Source: Burkholderiaceae bacterium (GTDB lineage: Bacteria; Pseudomonadota; Gammaproteobacteria; Burkholderiales; Burkholderiaceae_E). From it: 64,000 bases of DNA. The DNA is taken from NCBI GenBank assembly GCA_023954135.1, contig JAMLIN010000015.1, forward strand, positions 1 through 64,000, written 5' to 3'. The notes below the pieces were generated by a model. That model was not told the origin of the DNA. It worked only from the letters and a program-made list of their open reading frames with translations, and ran no database searches. Positions 50,009 through 58,908 of the stretch are shown piece by piece. Numbering within the stretch: position 1 is the stretch's first letter; every line of letters begins with the position of its first letter. The position numbers were made by a program, and so were the translations under genes.

Positions 50009-50983
50009 ATGCTCCGCTTTCGACTCGATCTTCAGCAGCACTGGTCCGCAGTGGCTCACTGGGCGGAGAGCAACGGCGCAATCGCAACCATCGACCCGCT
50101 GACCCTGCGTCTGCGGATCGCGCGCGGCAATCGTGGCGGAACACTGCACCCGATGTTCGTCGGCGTCCGTGACGGGCGCACCTTCTACACGCCGGAGCTG
50201 TATACGGATGCGGTCGGGATCGTGGGCTGGCTGCCGCATCTGAACAAGGTGTGGCCGGAAGCAAGCGACAAGGCGGCTTTCAAGAAGTGGGCCATGTCGG
50301 TGGATTTGCGAACGCCGCGTCACGGCCCCGACCCGTCTGCGCTGGGTTGCCCCTACCTGCTCAAGCAACCCAGGTCGAGTTTCGGGATAGGTATTCGAGG
50401 GCCGTTCCCCGCATCATCCCGATCGGAACCAGGGCCAGGCCTTCTCGAGAACGAGTATGCCGAGGAGTTCGTGCTCGGGAGCATTGCCCGCGCCTACTAC
50501 TGGGACGGACGCCTTTCGGTGCTCGAGTTGTACGAGATGCCGAGCGTGACGGGAGATGGCGTGAACAGCGTCGAGCGTCTGACTCGTGCGCTCATGCGGC
50601 CCGAAGCCGAACTCCCCGTTGGATTCGACGAGCTGCTTGCCCTGCAGGGGCTGCATCGGGATTCGGTTCTTCCGGTCGAACAGTCTGCCCATGTCGACTA
50701 TCGGTACGTCTCTCCGCTGAATCCGACTGCATTCGGAAACTGCAACCGCCTCCGGGAGCTACGCGGCGATCCGATCCTTCAGCAGTTCGAGCGGGCCGGA
50801 GCGCTCGGATGGCAGTCCGTTCCCGATGCCATGAAGCCATTCGTCATCTTCGTTCTGGACGCCATCGTGGATCACTCCGGGGTCGCCCGGTTCCTGGAGA
50901 TGAACTGCAATCCGCAGCTTCACCCCGATCTGTACACGCCGATGCTCGATGGGATCTTCTTCTCGAGGATGAACGATGGCTGA
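50009..50983 (+). CDS. ATP-grasp ligase-like protein
   Basis: The 324-residue protein shows ATP-grasp features in order. The ATP-binding lysine and Gly loop are in YLLKQPRSSFGIGIRGP, the EE pair in EYAEEFVLGSIARAYYWDG and the VTGDGVNSVERL motif. SPLNP follows, and the metal site is FLEMNCNPQLHP. Such enzymes join a carboxylate to an amine or thiol using ATP. The substrate is unknown; peptide or cell-surface modification are possible. The ATG at 50009 is chosen by alignment to the paralogue. It is first in the T2SS-like operon and overlaps the acyltransferase gene by eight bases. Confidence 0.65.
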   Translation: MLRFRLDLQQHWSAVAHWAESNGAIATIDPLTLRLRIARGNRGGTLHPMFVGVRDGRTFYTPELYTDAVGIVGWLPHLNKVWPEASDKAAFKKWAMSVDLRTPRHGPDPSALGCPYLLKQPRSSFGIGIRGPFPASSRSEPGPGLLENEYAEEFVLGSIARAYYWDGRLSVLELYEMPSVTGDGVNSVERLTRALMRPEAELPVGFDELLALQGLHRDSVLPVEQSAHVDYRYVSPLNPTAFGNCNRLRELRGDPILQQFERAGALGWQSVPDAMKPFVIFVLDAIVDHSGVARFLEMNCNPQLHPDLYTPMLDGIFFSRMNDG

Positions 50984-51698
50984 CACCGGATCTACCCGCG
51001 ACCTCGACCGGGAGTCCGCTGCCGGTTCCGGATGGACCGTCGACGTCGCCCGGCCGGTCGACCGCGATTCGGTGGTGGAGCTGAGGCGACTGTCGATGCC
51101 TCGCTCGGAGTATTTCACCTTCCATGATCTGGCAAGACTCGACTGGAACGAGGACGACGAGCGAAGCTCGGTCATCGTCGTGCGCGACCCGCAGGGCGTA
51201 CTGCAGTCGACTTTGCGCCTGAGCGTCTTCGATGCCGTTGCCGACCTGGAACGCGCAGTGGAGTGCTCGTTCGAAGGCATTCCGGTGGAGCTGCCGGTTC
51301 TGTCCCTGTCCCGGGCGGCGACGCGGCCAGGATCGATGTCCAGGGGTCTGATGGCCTGGCTTCGTTTCTACTATCTCTCCGTCGTCCGTGAACTGCCCGT
51401 GCGTTCCGTTGTCGGGGTGGTATTCGAAGGCGCACCACGAGCCCGTTCGATGGAAAGCGCCGGCTATGCGTTCTTTCGCCCGCCTCGGAACTGGGACTCG
51501 GAGGTCGAGGCCTATGTGAACGTGCAGGTGGTTCTTCTCGCCTCCCGCGATTTCGATCGAGCCATCGAGATGACCCGACGCATGATCGGCCCGGATTCGG
51601 ACCGCCGATTCGACTTCGCCGGTCTGCATCGGGCACTCCGGACAATGCTCGACAGCGTCTGCGCGTCAGGACGGGGGCCGGCGCCTCCGGATCCCTGA
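50976..51698 (+). CDS. GNAT-fold acyltransferase, FeeM/autoinducer-synthase-like
   Basis: The 240-residue protein reads like the FeeM/GNAT superfamily. An N-terminal region (VDRDSVVELRRLSMPRSEYF) precedes a strand-rich core with IVVRDPQGVLQSTLRLSVFD. The segment VLSLSRAATRPGSMSRGLMA matches the acyl-donor loop position of N-acyl amino acid synthases. A C-terminal helix follows. FeeM-type enzymes transfer acyl chains from acyl carrier protein to amino acids. The assignment is by pattern and moderate. It is coupled to the ATP-grasp gene and precedes the secretion genes. Confidence 0.55.
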   Translation: MADTGSTRDLDRESAAGSGWTVDVARPVDRDSVVELRRLSMPRSEYFTFHDLARLDWNEDDERSSVIVVRDPQGVLQSTLRLSVFDAVADLERAVECSFEGIPVELPVLSLSRAATRPGSMSRGLMAWLRFYYLSVVRELPVRSVVGVVFEGAPRARSMESAGYAFFRPPRNWDSEVEAYVNVQVVLLASRDFDRAIEMTRRMIGPDSDRRFDFAGLHRALRTMLDSVCASGRGPAPPDP

Positions 51699-51719
51699 AG
51701 GAGCTGCGCGGGGGACGTG

Positions 51720-52745
51720 ATGCGACGAGGAGACGACACGCTGGCCTTTTCCAGGGACTTCAGGCTGCTGCTTTCGGCCGGGTTGTCCGTTCGGGAAGCC
51801 CTGCGTTCGATGGCCGATGACCCCACCGGGCGTCATCGCACGATAGCCGCGGATGTCCACGAGAAGGTTCACTCCGGAAGATCGCTCTCCAAGGCCCTCG
51901 AGGATGTTCCGTCCATCTCCAGGGTTCTCGTGGCGATGGTCGGGGCCGGGGAGACGACCGGCAATGTTCCGTCCAGCATCGGCCGCTACGTCACCTACGC
52001 GGAACGGATCGGCGAAGCGCGGCGTCGCCTGGCCGCGGCACTGATCTACCCCGCCATCCTGCTGATCGTGGGGCTCGGCGTCCTTGGGTTCATCCTGCTG
52101 TTTCTCGTGCCGCGGCTCGCGGGCGTATACGCATCCCTCAACCGTGATCTGCCGCCCGTCTCCAGACAGCTCTTCATGGCCGGAGGCTGGATCGCCTCGC
52201 ACCCCGTCGAATCCCTGCTGATCGCGGTCGCCCTGGCAGCGCTCGCTTTCTGGATGTTCGCGACCAGGGCCGGACGCCGAGCCATCGTTCGAATCATGAC
52301 GTCGATCCCATGGATCGATGTCCGGCTGCGCGGCGTCATTCTCGGGCGACTGTATCGGACACTGGGGATGCTGACCCAGAGCGGCATTCCCCTGCGGCAG
52401 GCGCTTGCCGTCGCCGGACCGGTCACCGGGTTCCTGCTCGGCGATGCGATACCCGCGAGCGAGCGTGATCTGCTCAAGGGGCGCGGGATCGCCACGACGC
52501 TCTCGGCGAACGGCCTGGCCACGGTCTCGACCGAACCGATCCTGTCGATCGGTGAACGAGCCGGCGACATCGGTGCCGCCTTCGAGCGCGTCGCGGACTA
52601 TCTCGAGGAGCGCACCGCGCAGGAGCTGGATCTCGGGCTGAGGATTGCCGAGCCGGTGCTGGGCCTGCTCATGTCGCTTGCGGTCGGCGCGCTGCTGCTG
52701 CTCATGTACATGCCGATCATCGAGATATCCGGCGGAATGATCTGA
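51720..52745 (+). CDS. gspF: Inner-membrane platform protein GspF/PilC family
   Basis: The 341-residue protein has two copies of the GspF cytoplasmic domain. The first is at about residues 8-105 (FRLLLSAGLSVREALRSM), the second at 200-310 (LGMLTQSGIPLRQALAVAGP). Three membrane helices are seen (105-130, 155-180, 318-338). It anchors pilus assembly and couples to GspE. The ATG at 51720 is used; GTG at 51717 is equally placed. Confidence 0.92.
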   Translation: MRRGDDTLAFSRDFRLLLSAGLSVREALRSMADDPTGRHRTIAADVHEKVHSGRSLSKALEDVPSISRVLVAMVGAGETTGNVPSSIGRYVTYAERIGEARRRLAAALIYPAILLIVGLGVLGFILLFLVPRLAGVYASLNRDLPPVSRQLFMAGGWIASHPVESLLIAVALAALAFWMFATRAGRRAIVRIMTSIPWIDVRLRGVILGRLYRTLGMLTQSGIPLRQALAVAGPVTGFLLGDAIPASERDLLKGRGIATTLSANGLATVSTEPILSIGERAGDIGAAFERVADYLEERTAQELDLGLRIAEPVLGLLMSLAVGALLLLMYMPIIEISGGMI

Positions 52746-52746
52746 C

Positions 52747-54321
52747 ATGGGGGAAGAAGCGCGAATGCGTGCGGCGGTGCCTGCGGCTGCCGATCCGTCG
52801 GGATCCGGATGGGGAGAGGAGCCGCTTCGAGCCCGGTTCGATATCTGGCCGGCCAGCCGGATCGCGGCGACGCGAATCGCCGTCGTCTCTCCGCCCGACG
52901 GCACCATCGTGGCGTTTCATCCGCCGGGCGTTTCTCCCGGATTCATGTCGGCGGTCGAAATGGCGTCGGCGCAGCGAGTCCGCTGGCGGTCGCTGGACGA
53001 ACAGGCGTTCCTGGGGATCGTGCAGCACCTGGAGTCTTCGGCGCTTGCATGGTCTGATCGGGCGGACCAGCAGGCGGACGAGAGCTCCCCGTCCTTGCTG
53101 GCCGGTGACGAGCTTTCCCTGGCAGCCCTGGATCGAAGCGACAGCGACGTCATCCGCCGGGTACATGCCGCCCTGTACGACGGCATCCGCCTCGGTGCAA
53201 GCGACGTCCATTTCGAGACGGTCGCAACGGGCCTTCAGGTCAAGTATCGGCTCGACGGGGTGCTGAGCAAGGGCCCCTGGCATCCCGGGGTCGTCGTCGC
53301 CGACGAGATGCTCTCCAGGCTGAAGATCATGGCCGACCTGGACATCGCCGAACGACGGATTCCCCAGGACGGTCGGTTCCGGATGAACGCCCTCGGCAGG
53401 CAGATCGACTTTCGCATCTCGGTGATGCCCAGCGCCCTCGGCGAGGACGCCGTGGTGCGGATCCTGGACAAGCACCAGCTTTCCGAAGCGGTGGGCCGGC
53501 TGACGCTGGCGGGGCTCGGCCTGGCGCCGCAGGTCGTGGAGACGCTTCACGACGTCGGCGAGCAGCCGCACGGGCTGATCCTGCTCACCGGCCCCACGGG
53601 AAGCGGCAAGACGACGACGCTCTACGCCCTGCTGAGCGAGACGAACACCGGTGCGGAAAAGATCATCACCATCGAGGATCCGATCGAGTACCAGATACCG
53701 GGGATTCTCCAGATTCCGGTGAACGAGAAGAAGGGGCTGACGTTCGCCCGGGGCCTGCGGTCGATCCTGAGGCACGATCCCGATCGCATCATGGTGGGCG
53801 AGATCCGGGATTCCGAAACCGCCGAGATCGCGGTGCAGTCGGCACTGACCGGCCATCTCGTCCTGTCGACGGTTCATGCGAACAACATATTCGACGTGGT
53901 CGGGCGCTTCGTCCACATGGGGATAGACATCGCGAACTTCGTGGCGGCCCTCAGGTGCGTGATGGCGCAACGCCTGATCCGGCTCAACTGCAGCCGCTGC
54001 GTGACCGCCTGCCAGCCCGACGCCGCATTGCGGCGACGCTCCCGATTGCCTGAGAACTTCGGCCGGGAGATTGCGTTGTGGCGCGGCACCGGATGCGAGG
54101 CATGCCATGGAACCGGCTATCGGGGTCGTCGGGCGATCGCCGAGCTTCTGATGATCGATGACGACTTCGGCGAGCTGATCCGCGATCGCGCTCCGATTTC
54201 AGTATTGAAGGAGGAAGTCCGGCGGCGCGGCACCCGCCTGCTGAGGTCGGTGGCGCTGGATCTGGTTCTTGCAGGCGAGACATCGCTCGAGGAGGCCAAT
54301 CGTGTCACGCTGGCTGCCTGA
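52747..54321 (+). CDS. gspE: Secretion ATPase GspE/PilB family
   Basis: The 524-residue hexameric ATPase powers pseudopilus assembly. Motifs: Walker A GPTGSGKTT (residues 282-290), Asp box TIEDPIEYQIPG, Walker B IMVGEIRDSETAEIA, His box LSTVHANN. The C-terminal zinc tetracysteine is CSRC ... CEAC. The N1 domain is shorter and divergent. It lies one base after gspF and overlaps the next gene by 20 bases. Confidence 0.95.
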   Translation: MGEEARMRAAVPAAADPSGSGWGEEPLRARFDIWPASRIAATRIAVVSPPDGTIVAFHPPGVSPGFMSAVEMASAQRVRWRSLDEQAFLGIVQHLESSALAWSDRADQQADESSPSLLAGDELSLAALDRSDSDVIRRVHAALYDGIRLGASDVHFETVATGLQVKYRLDGVLSKGPWHPGVVVADEMLSRLKIMADLDIAERRIPQDGRFRMNALGRQIDFRISVMPSALGEDAVVRILDKHQLSEAVGRLTLAGLGLAPQVVETLHDVGEQPHGLILLTGPTGSGKTTTLYALLSETNTGAEKIITIEDPIEYQIPGILQIPVNEKKGLTFARGLRSILRHDPDRIMVGEIRDSETAEIAVQSALTGHLVLSTVHANNIFDVVGRFVHMGIDIANFVAALRCVMAQRLIRLNCSRCVTACQPDAALRRRSRLPENFGREIALWRGTGCEACHGTGYRGRRAIAELLMIDDDFGELIRDRAPISVLKEEVRRRGTRLLRSVALDLVLAGETSLEEANRVTLAA

Positions 54322-55000
54322 GGGGCGGCACTACTGGGTAACCCGCGAGACGCTGCGGTCGCGAGCCGATTCGTTGCCTTCGCCTTCCCGGCGGCCCGAA
54401 GTGCGCCCGACAGAGCCGGGCTTGTGGCACCGCAAGCCCCGTCTCGTGGTATCGGCCGGCGTGGCCCACGCCCGGGTATTGCGTACGCGAAGATTCGCCG
54501 GCAGACGCCAGGCGATGGCAGACGCCATCGAGCAATGGAACCTGAGCGGCTACTTTCCCCAGGCCGAACGAATCGACGTGCATCGCTCCGCCGGTGGATG
54601 GGCGACGACGATTCTCCATGAGTGCTCCGTCGATGACCTGTCCCGGCTTGCCGAGGAGTTCGGAGCGACGCACGCAACCCCGGTGTTCTTCTCCGCGGCC
54701 GCGCAGTTGCTCGATCGTCCATGTCCTTCCGTCTGGATCGTTGCGGCCGAGCCCGACTGGATTTCCTACGGTCTCTGGTCGAACGATCGCTGGGAACGTC
54801 TGTGCCAGCGACGCAGCGAGGATGATTCACCCGATTCGATCATCGCCTTCCTGAATCAGGAGGCGGAATCCGGAGGGGTCGAGGAAAACGGAAGCCGCCT
54901 GGTGCGGGTATGGTCCGACCACCATGCGCCGGGCACGGTCAGCAAGGGGCAATGGCAGCTGGAATACCAGCGCCCGTACATCTCGATCGAGCCCGCATGA
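54302..55000 (+). CDS. Hypothetical T2SS/T4P assembly protein, PilM/GspL position
   Basis: The 232-residue soluble protein has no recognisable domain. It starts at GTG 54302, seven bases after GGAGG inside the end of gspE. Its place, between the ATPase and a PilN-like bitopic protein, is that of PilM/MshI or the cytoplasmic half of GspL. The strand-rich stretches LVVSAGVAHARVL and VWIVAAEPDWISYG would fit an actin-like fold. The role is inferred from order alone. Confidence 0.5.
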   Translation: MSRWLPEGRHYWVTRETLRSRADSLPSPSRRPEVRPTEPGLWHRKPRLVVSAGVAHARVLRTRRFAGRRQAMADAIEQWNLSGYFPQAERIDVHRSAGGWATTILHECSVDDLSRLAEEFGATHATPVFFSAAAQLLDRPCPSVWIVAAEPDWISYGLWSNDRWERLCQRRSEDDSPDSIIAFLNQEAESGGVEENGSRLVRVWSDHHAPGTVSKGQWQLEYQRPYISIEPA

Positions 55001-55524
55001 GGACCCCGAATCTCCTGCCGCCGTCACGAACCCGCGTGGTCACCGGATGGGGGCTTCTCGTTCTCTCGGCCGGGATTTTTCTGGGGCTCGCCTGGCATGG
55101 GTTGTCGCTCGAGGCACGGACAGGAACGCTGGCCCGGCAACCGATGCCGCGAGGCGCGCCTGCTCCCGTAGCCGTCCAGGCTTTCGGCCCTCCGGATCCG
55201 GCCGAGGTCGAACAGGTGGAGGCCGCGCGATCGATTCTCGCGCGCCTGGCGGTTCCATGGCGCGATCTCATTCTCGGCCTGAAGGACAGCCAGCCGATGG
55301 AGCTCGCACTGACCGCGATCCGACCGAGCGCTGACCTGACGCATCTGGAAATCGTTGCACGCACGAGCACCTATCTGGCCGGACAGACCTTCGTGAATCG
55401 GCTGGCGGCCAATGGCCAGTTCAGCGAGGTTCGGCTGCGGCGGGAGCGACGGCTGACGAGTGCGGAGGCCGGATCCGCGCCGTGGGAAATCACGGTCGAG
55501 GCGCGATGGGGGTCGACCCGGTGA
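54997..55524 (+). CDS. PilN-like bitopic assembly protein
   Basis: The 175-residue protein starts MRTPNLLPPSRTR, close to the NLLP motif by which PilN binds PilM. It has one membrane helix (about residues 16-36) and a periplasmic ferredoxin-like domain. It overlaps the previous gene by four bases (ATGA) and is followed by a PilO-like protein. PilN/PilO pairs form the inner-membrane alignment complex. Confidence 0.7.
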   Translation: MRTPNLLPPSRTRVVTGWGLLVLSAGIFLGLAWHGLSLEARTGTLARQPMPRGAPAPVAVQAFGPPDPAEVEQVEAARSILARLAVPWRDLILGLKDSQPMELALTAIRPSADLTHLEIVARTSTYLAGQTFVNRLAANGQFSEVRLRRERRLTSAEAGSAPWEITVEARWGSTR

Positions 55525-56072
55525 CCCGGTCCTCCGCCCCTGCCCCCGGACGCCGCGTCGCACCGCCGCCTGCGTGGATCGCCCCGCTGCTTCTCGGCGG
55601 CGCGCTGCTGGCTTTCGTTCTTGTCGTCGCGCCGGCCCGATCGACGCTGGCGTCCCTCGACCAGGCGCGGCAGGCGGTCGAGGTGCATGCGTCGACCGAT
55701 CATGGCCCCGTCGCCCCCATGATCGCCGAGGGCGACCCGTACCGGCTGCAGGTGTTTCGCAACTACCTGAGCCCCGGCGATCTCGAATCCGACTGGGTGG
55801 TCATGATCCACGCAATGGCCGACCAGCTGGGTCTTTCACTCGACGAGATCCGGTACCACCACGCGCCGTCGACACTGGAGGGCTTTCGCGAAGCCCGTCT
55901 CCAGACGACATTGCGAGGGCCTTACGAGACCATTCAAACCTATGTCGAAGCCTTGCTGGGACGGATCCCCGTGCTCGCGATCGATCGCCTCGTCCTGAGC
56001 ACCACCGGCGCCACCCCGGGGCATGTCGAAGCGTCGCTGGAGATGACGCTCTTCGTAGGAGAGCGCCGGTGA
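55506..56072 (+). CDS. PilO/GspM-like bitopic assembly protein
   Basis: The 188-residue protein has one membrane helix (about residues 24-45, WIAPLLLGGALLAFVLVVAP), a short coiled coil and a periplasmic domain ending in strands (HVEASLEMTLFVGE). Topology and order after the PilN-like gene suggest PilO/MshJ/GspM. The start is ATG 55506; GTG 55521, overlapping the previous stop, is equally possible. Confidence 0.65.
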   Translation: MGVDPVTRSSAPAPGRRVAPPPAWIAPLLLGGALLAFVLVVAPARSTLASLDQARQAVEVHASTDHGPVAPMIAEGDPYRLQVFRNYLSPGDLESDWVVMIHAMADQLGLSLDEIRYHHAPSTLEGFREARLQTTLRGPYETIQTYVEALLGRIPVLAIDRLVLSTTGATPGHVEASLEMTLFVGERR

Positions 56073-56650
56073 ACCGGGCAGTCCGCATGGCCGTTGCGGG
56101 GGCCGTACTGGTGGGCCTGGTTGCGATCCTGCTGCCGGCGGTGCCGGACCCGGATCCTGCGGAGCCCGGCCCGATCGCTCCTTCGAGAACGGATCTCGCC
56201 GCCCGGGACGACGCACCGCCCGCCGCCCGACATGCTCAGGTTGCACAGCTCGAGCCACTGGACATCGGACTGCTTCGATCCAGGCATGCCATCCACGACG
56301 ACCGGAATCCGTTCCGCATGCCCAGACCCGAATACCCGCAGCCGATCGCCGCTCCGGCCGAGCTTGCGCAGGAGTCACCGACCCGGCCGGAAAGCTCGCC
56401 GCCTCCCGTTGCCAGACCCCAGCCGGCCCCCGCTCATGCCGCCGGGATGTCGTTCTCCGTGATCGGACGGGTGGTCGAACGGGGGAAAACCACCGTGTTC
56501 CTTGCCAATGGAGATCGGCACTACTCGGCGCAGGTCGGCGATGTCATCGACGGCAAGTACCGAGTCGACGCCATCGAGGGGCTTCAGGTGACTTTGCGTT
56601 ACCTTCCGGACTCCAGCGAAGTGGTTGTCGCGATGGCCGAACCGCGATGA
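56069..56650 (+). CDS. GspC/PilP-like periplasmic connector
   Basis: The 193-residue protein has an N-terminal membrane helix (VRMAVAGAVLVGLVAILLPA), a Pro/Ala-rich linker (about 65-120) and a small C-terminal homology-region-like domain. That domain, MSFSVIGRVVERGKTTVFLA and VGDVIDGKYRVDAIEGLQVT, is the pattern of GspC HR/PilP domains. These contact the secretin N0 domain. GTG start at 56069 with GTGA overlap. Confidence 0.75.
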   Translation: MNRAVRMAVAGAVLVGLVAILLPAVPDPDPAEPGPIAPSRTDLAARDDAPPAARHAQVAQLEPLDIGLLRSRHAIHDDRNPFRMPRPEYPQPIAAPAELAQESPTRPESSPPPVARPQPAPAHAAGMSFSVIGRVVERGKTTVFLANGDRHYSAQVGDVIDGKYRVDAIEGLQVTLRYLPDSSEVVVAMAEPR

Positions 56651-58908
56651 ACGGCAGGATCGCCCTGCTCGTTGCCGTGCTGCTCGGACTGTCGGGCTGC
56701 GCCGGGCACCAGGCCCATCGCGAGGGCATGCGCGCCCTGCAGGAGGGACGCATCGATGAAGGGCTCGCCGGGCTGCGGGCAGCCGTGGACGCCGACCCCG
56801 GCAATGTCGGCTACCGGCAGTCGCTCGTGCAGACCGAGAACCGGCTCGCGACCCGGTTCGCCGCCGCGGCCCAGACATCCCTGGCACAGGGCGATATCGA
56901 TGCCGCGGCCCTGCTCCTGGAGAAGGCGAAGGAAGTCTCTCCGACCGACGATCTGGTCATCAGGACGCAGGGCCTGCTGGACGCCAGGCGCCGGGAGATG
57001 GCCGCCCTCGGGCCGGTCGAGACGCTGATCCGCAACGGCGAGGTCGCGCAGGCGCGGTCGCGCATCGACGAGCTCCGGACGAGGTTCCCGGAGAGCCGGT
57101 CGCTCGCCGAGCTCGATCGCCGGCTGCGCGATGAGCATGTGGCTTCACCGATCGTACCGCCGCAGCTGGCCGAGAAGCTCAGGCAGCCGGTCACGCTCGA
57201 ATTCCGCGATGCGTCGCTTCGACAGATCTTCGATCTGCTCGCCGAGCGCTTCGGCATCAACTTCGTCTTCGACCGGGACCTGAGCCTGGACCAGAAGACA
57301 TCGATCCTGTTGCACGACAGTACGGTCGATGACGCTCTGCGATACATCGCCAGGACGAACCAGCTCGAGAGGAAGGTCCTTTCCGGCAACACCCTGCTGG
57401 TCTATCCGGCCAGCGAACAGAAAAAACGCGACTACGAGGATCTGGTCACCCGGAGCTTCTACGTCACCAATGCCGACATCAAGGCAACGGCCACGATGGT
57501 GAAGGACATCGGCAAGGTGCGCGAGATGTTCGTCGACGAGCAGTCGAACCTGCTGGTGATCCGCGACACGCCGGAGGTCGTCGACGTGGTGCGCAGGCTC
57601 ATCGAGACGCAGGACAGGCCGAAGCCCGAGGTCATGCTCGACCTGGAAGTGCTGGAGGTCGGGGAGACGAATCTCTCCGAGATCGGCATTCGCTGGCCCG
57701 ATCAGATCTCCTATTCGATCCGCGGCGGCAGCGGCGAGGCGGGCACCCTGCCCTTGCCGGTCTTTCGCAATCCCGATTCCAGCCTGGTGCAGGTGACGAT
57801 CACCAATCCGGCGCTCATCGCGACCTTGCGGGCAAGCGGCGGGAACTCGAGCATCCTCGCCAATCCGAGGATCCGGGTCCGGAACAAGGAGAAGGCGAAG
57901 ATCCTGGTCGGCGACAAGGTGCCCGTCGTCACGACCACCACGACCGCGACCGGCGTGGTCTCGGAGTCGGTCAGCTACCTGGAGGTCGGCATCCGCGTCG
58001 AGGCCGAGCCCGAGGTCTACTTCAACCAGGACGTCGGCATCAAGCTCTCGCTCGAGGTGTCGAACATCGTGCGCGAGATCCAGACGCCCGGAGGCTCGGT
58101 GGCCTATCAGCTCGGGACGAGAAACGCCGAGACGATGCTTCAGTTGCGCGACGGCGAGACCCAGGTGCTGGCGGGCCTGATCAACGATACCGACCGCCTC
58201 AGCTCGACGAAGGTGCCTCTGCTCGGAGACGTCCCGCTTCTCGGTCGGCTGTTCTCCTCGCGCGGCGTGAACCAGTCGCGCTCCGAAGTCATCCTTCTGG
58301 TGACCCCCCGCATCCTGCGGGGATACGACGCCAGCGGCGCGGGCAACGCAGGGTTCTATTCGGGAACATCGGCCCGCGTCGATACGCGTCCGCTGCTGCC
58401 CGGCGCATCCGCCGCAGAAACGTCACCGATGACCTCCGGCGCTGCGCCTGCTACCGGCCGGCCATCGGCTTCGAACCCGGTCTCGCTCGGGAACGCCGGC
58501 ATCGCAGGAACCATCGGGCAACCCGCTTCGATCCGTCTGCTTACCGGTGATGCGCCACGCGCCGGCGACACCTTCATCGTCAGCGTGGCGCCTTCGCGTG
58601 CGATCGAGGGCAGAGCAGTGGAGATCGAGCTCCACTTCGATCCCTCGCATCTTCAGGCGGCCGGCGAGCAGCCGTCGCATGGTGACTGCACGACAGCGGC
58701 CGACAATCTTCGAGGCAGGATCACGCTCAGCTGTCCGGACTCCGGCGCGCTATCCGGCCCGACCCGGCCAGGCGTTCGCTTCGAAGTCGATCGGAAAGCC
58801 CTGGGCGCGGTGCTCGTCTCGGTGAGCTCGGCGAAGCTGAAGGGGCCATCCGGTAGCGTCGCGGTGCTGCCCGTCGACGGCCCCCTGATCATCCCGGTGG
58901 CCAGATGA
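56647..58908 (+). CDS. gspD: Lipoprotein secretin with TPR-like head and cohesin-like tail
   Basis: The 753-residue outer-membrane channel protein has, in order: a lipobox (LLGLSGC, Cys18); helical TPR-like repeats (about 25-165); and an STN/N0 domain (VTLEFRDASLRQIFDLLAER). N1-type repeats follow (SFYVTNADIKATATMVKDI), then the secretin domain (about 335-560) with VPLLGDVPLLGRLFSS and VILLVTPRIL. The C-terminal cohesin-like domain (about 615-745) runs from ASIRLLTGDAPRAGDTFIVS to VRFEVDRKALGAVLVS. A cohesin tail is found in some Geobacter-type T2SS secretins and not in classical GspD. It is presumably the exit port of this system. Confidence 0.9.
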   Translation: MNGRIALLVAVLLGLSGCAGHQAHREGMRALQEGRIDEGLAGLRAAVDADPGNVGYRQSLVQTENRLATRFAAAAQTSLAQGDIDAAALLLEKAKEVSPTDDLVIRTQGLLDARRREMAALGPVETLIRNGEVAQARSRIDELRTRFPESRSLAELDRRLRDEHVASPIVPPQLAEKLRQPVTLEFRDASLRQIFDLLAERFGINFVFDRDLSLDQKTSILLHDSTVDDALRYIARTNQLERKVLSGNTLLVYPASEQKKRDYEDLVTRSFYVTNADIKATATMVKDIGKVREMFVDEQSNLLVIRDTPEVVDVVRRLIETQDRPKPEVMLDLEVLEVGETNLSEIGIRWPDQISYSIRGGSGEAGTLPLPVFRNPDSSLVQVTITNPALIATLRASGGNSSILANPRIRVRNKEKAKILVGDKVPVVTTTTTATGVVSESVSYLEVGIRVEAEPEVYFNQDVGIKLSLEVSNIVREIQTPGGSVAYQLGTRNAETMLQLRDGETQVLAGLINDTDRLSSTKVPLLGDVPLLGRLFSSRGVNQSRSEVILLVTPRILRGYDASGAGNAGFYSGTSARVDTRPLLPGASAAETSPMTSGAAPATGRPSASNPVSLGNAGIAGTIGQPASIRLLTGDAPRAGDTFIVSVAPSRAIEGRAVEIELHFDPSHLQAAGEQPSHGDCTTAADNLRGRITLSCPDSGALSGPTRPGVRFEVDRKALGAVLVSVSSAKLKGPSGSVAVLPVDGPLIIPVAR

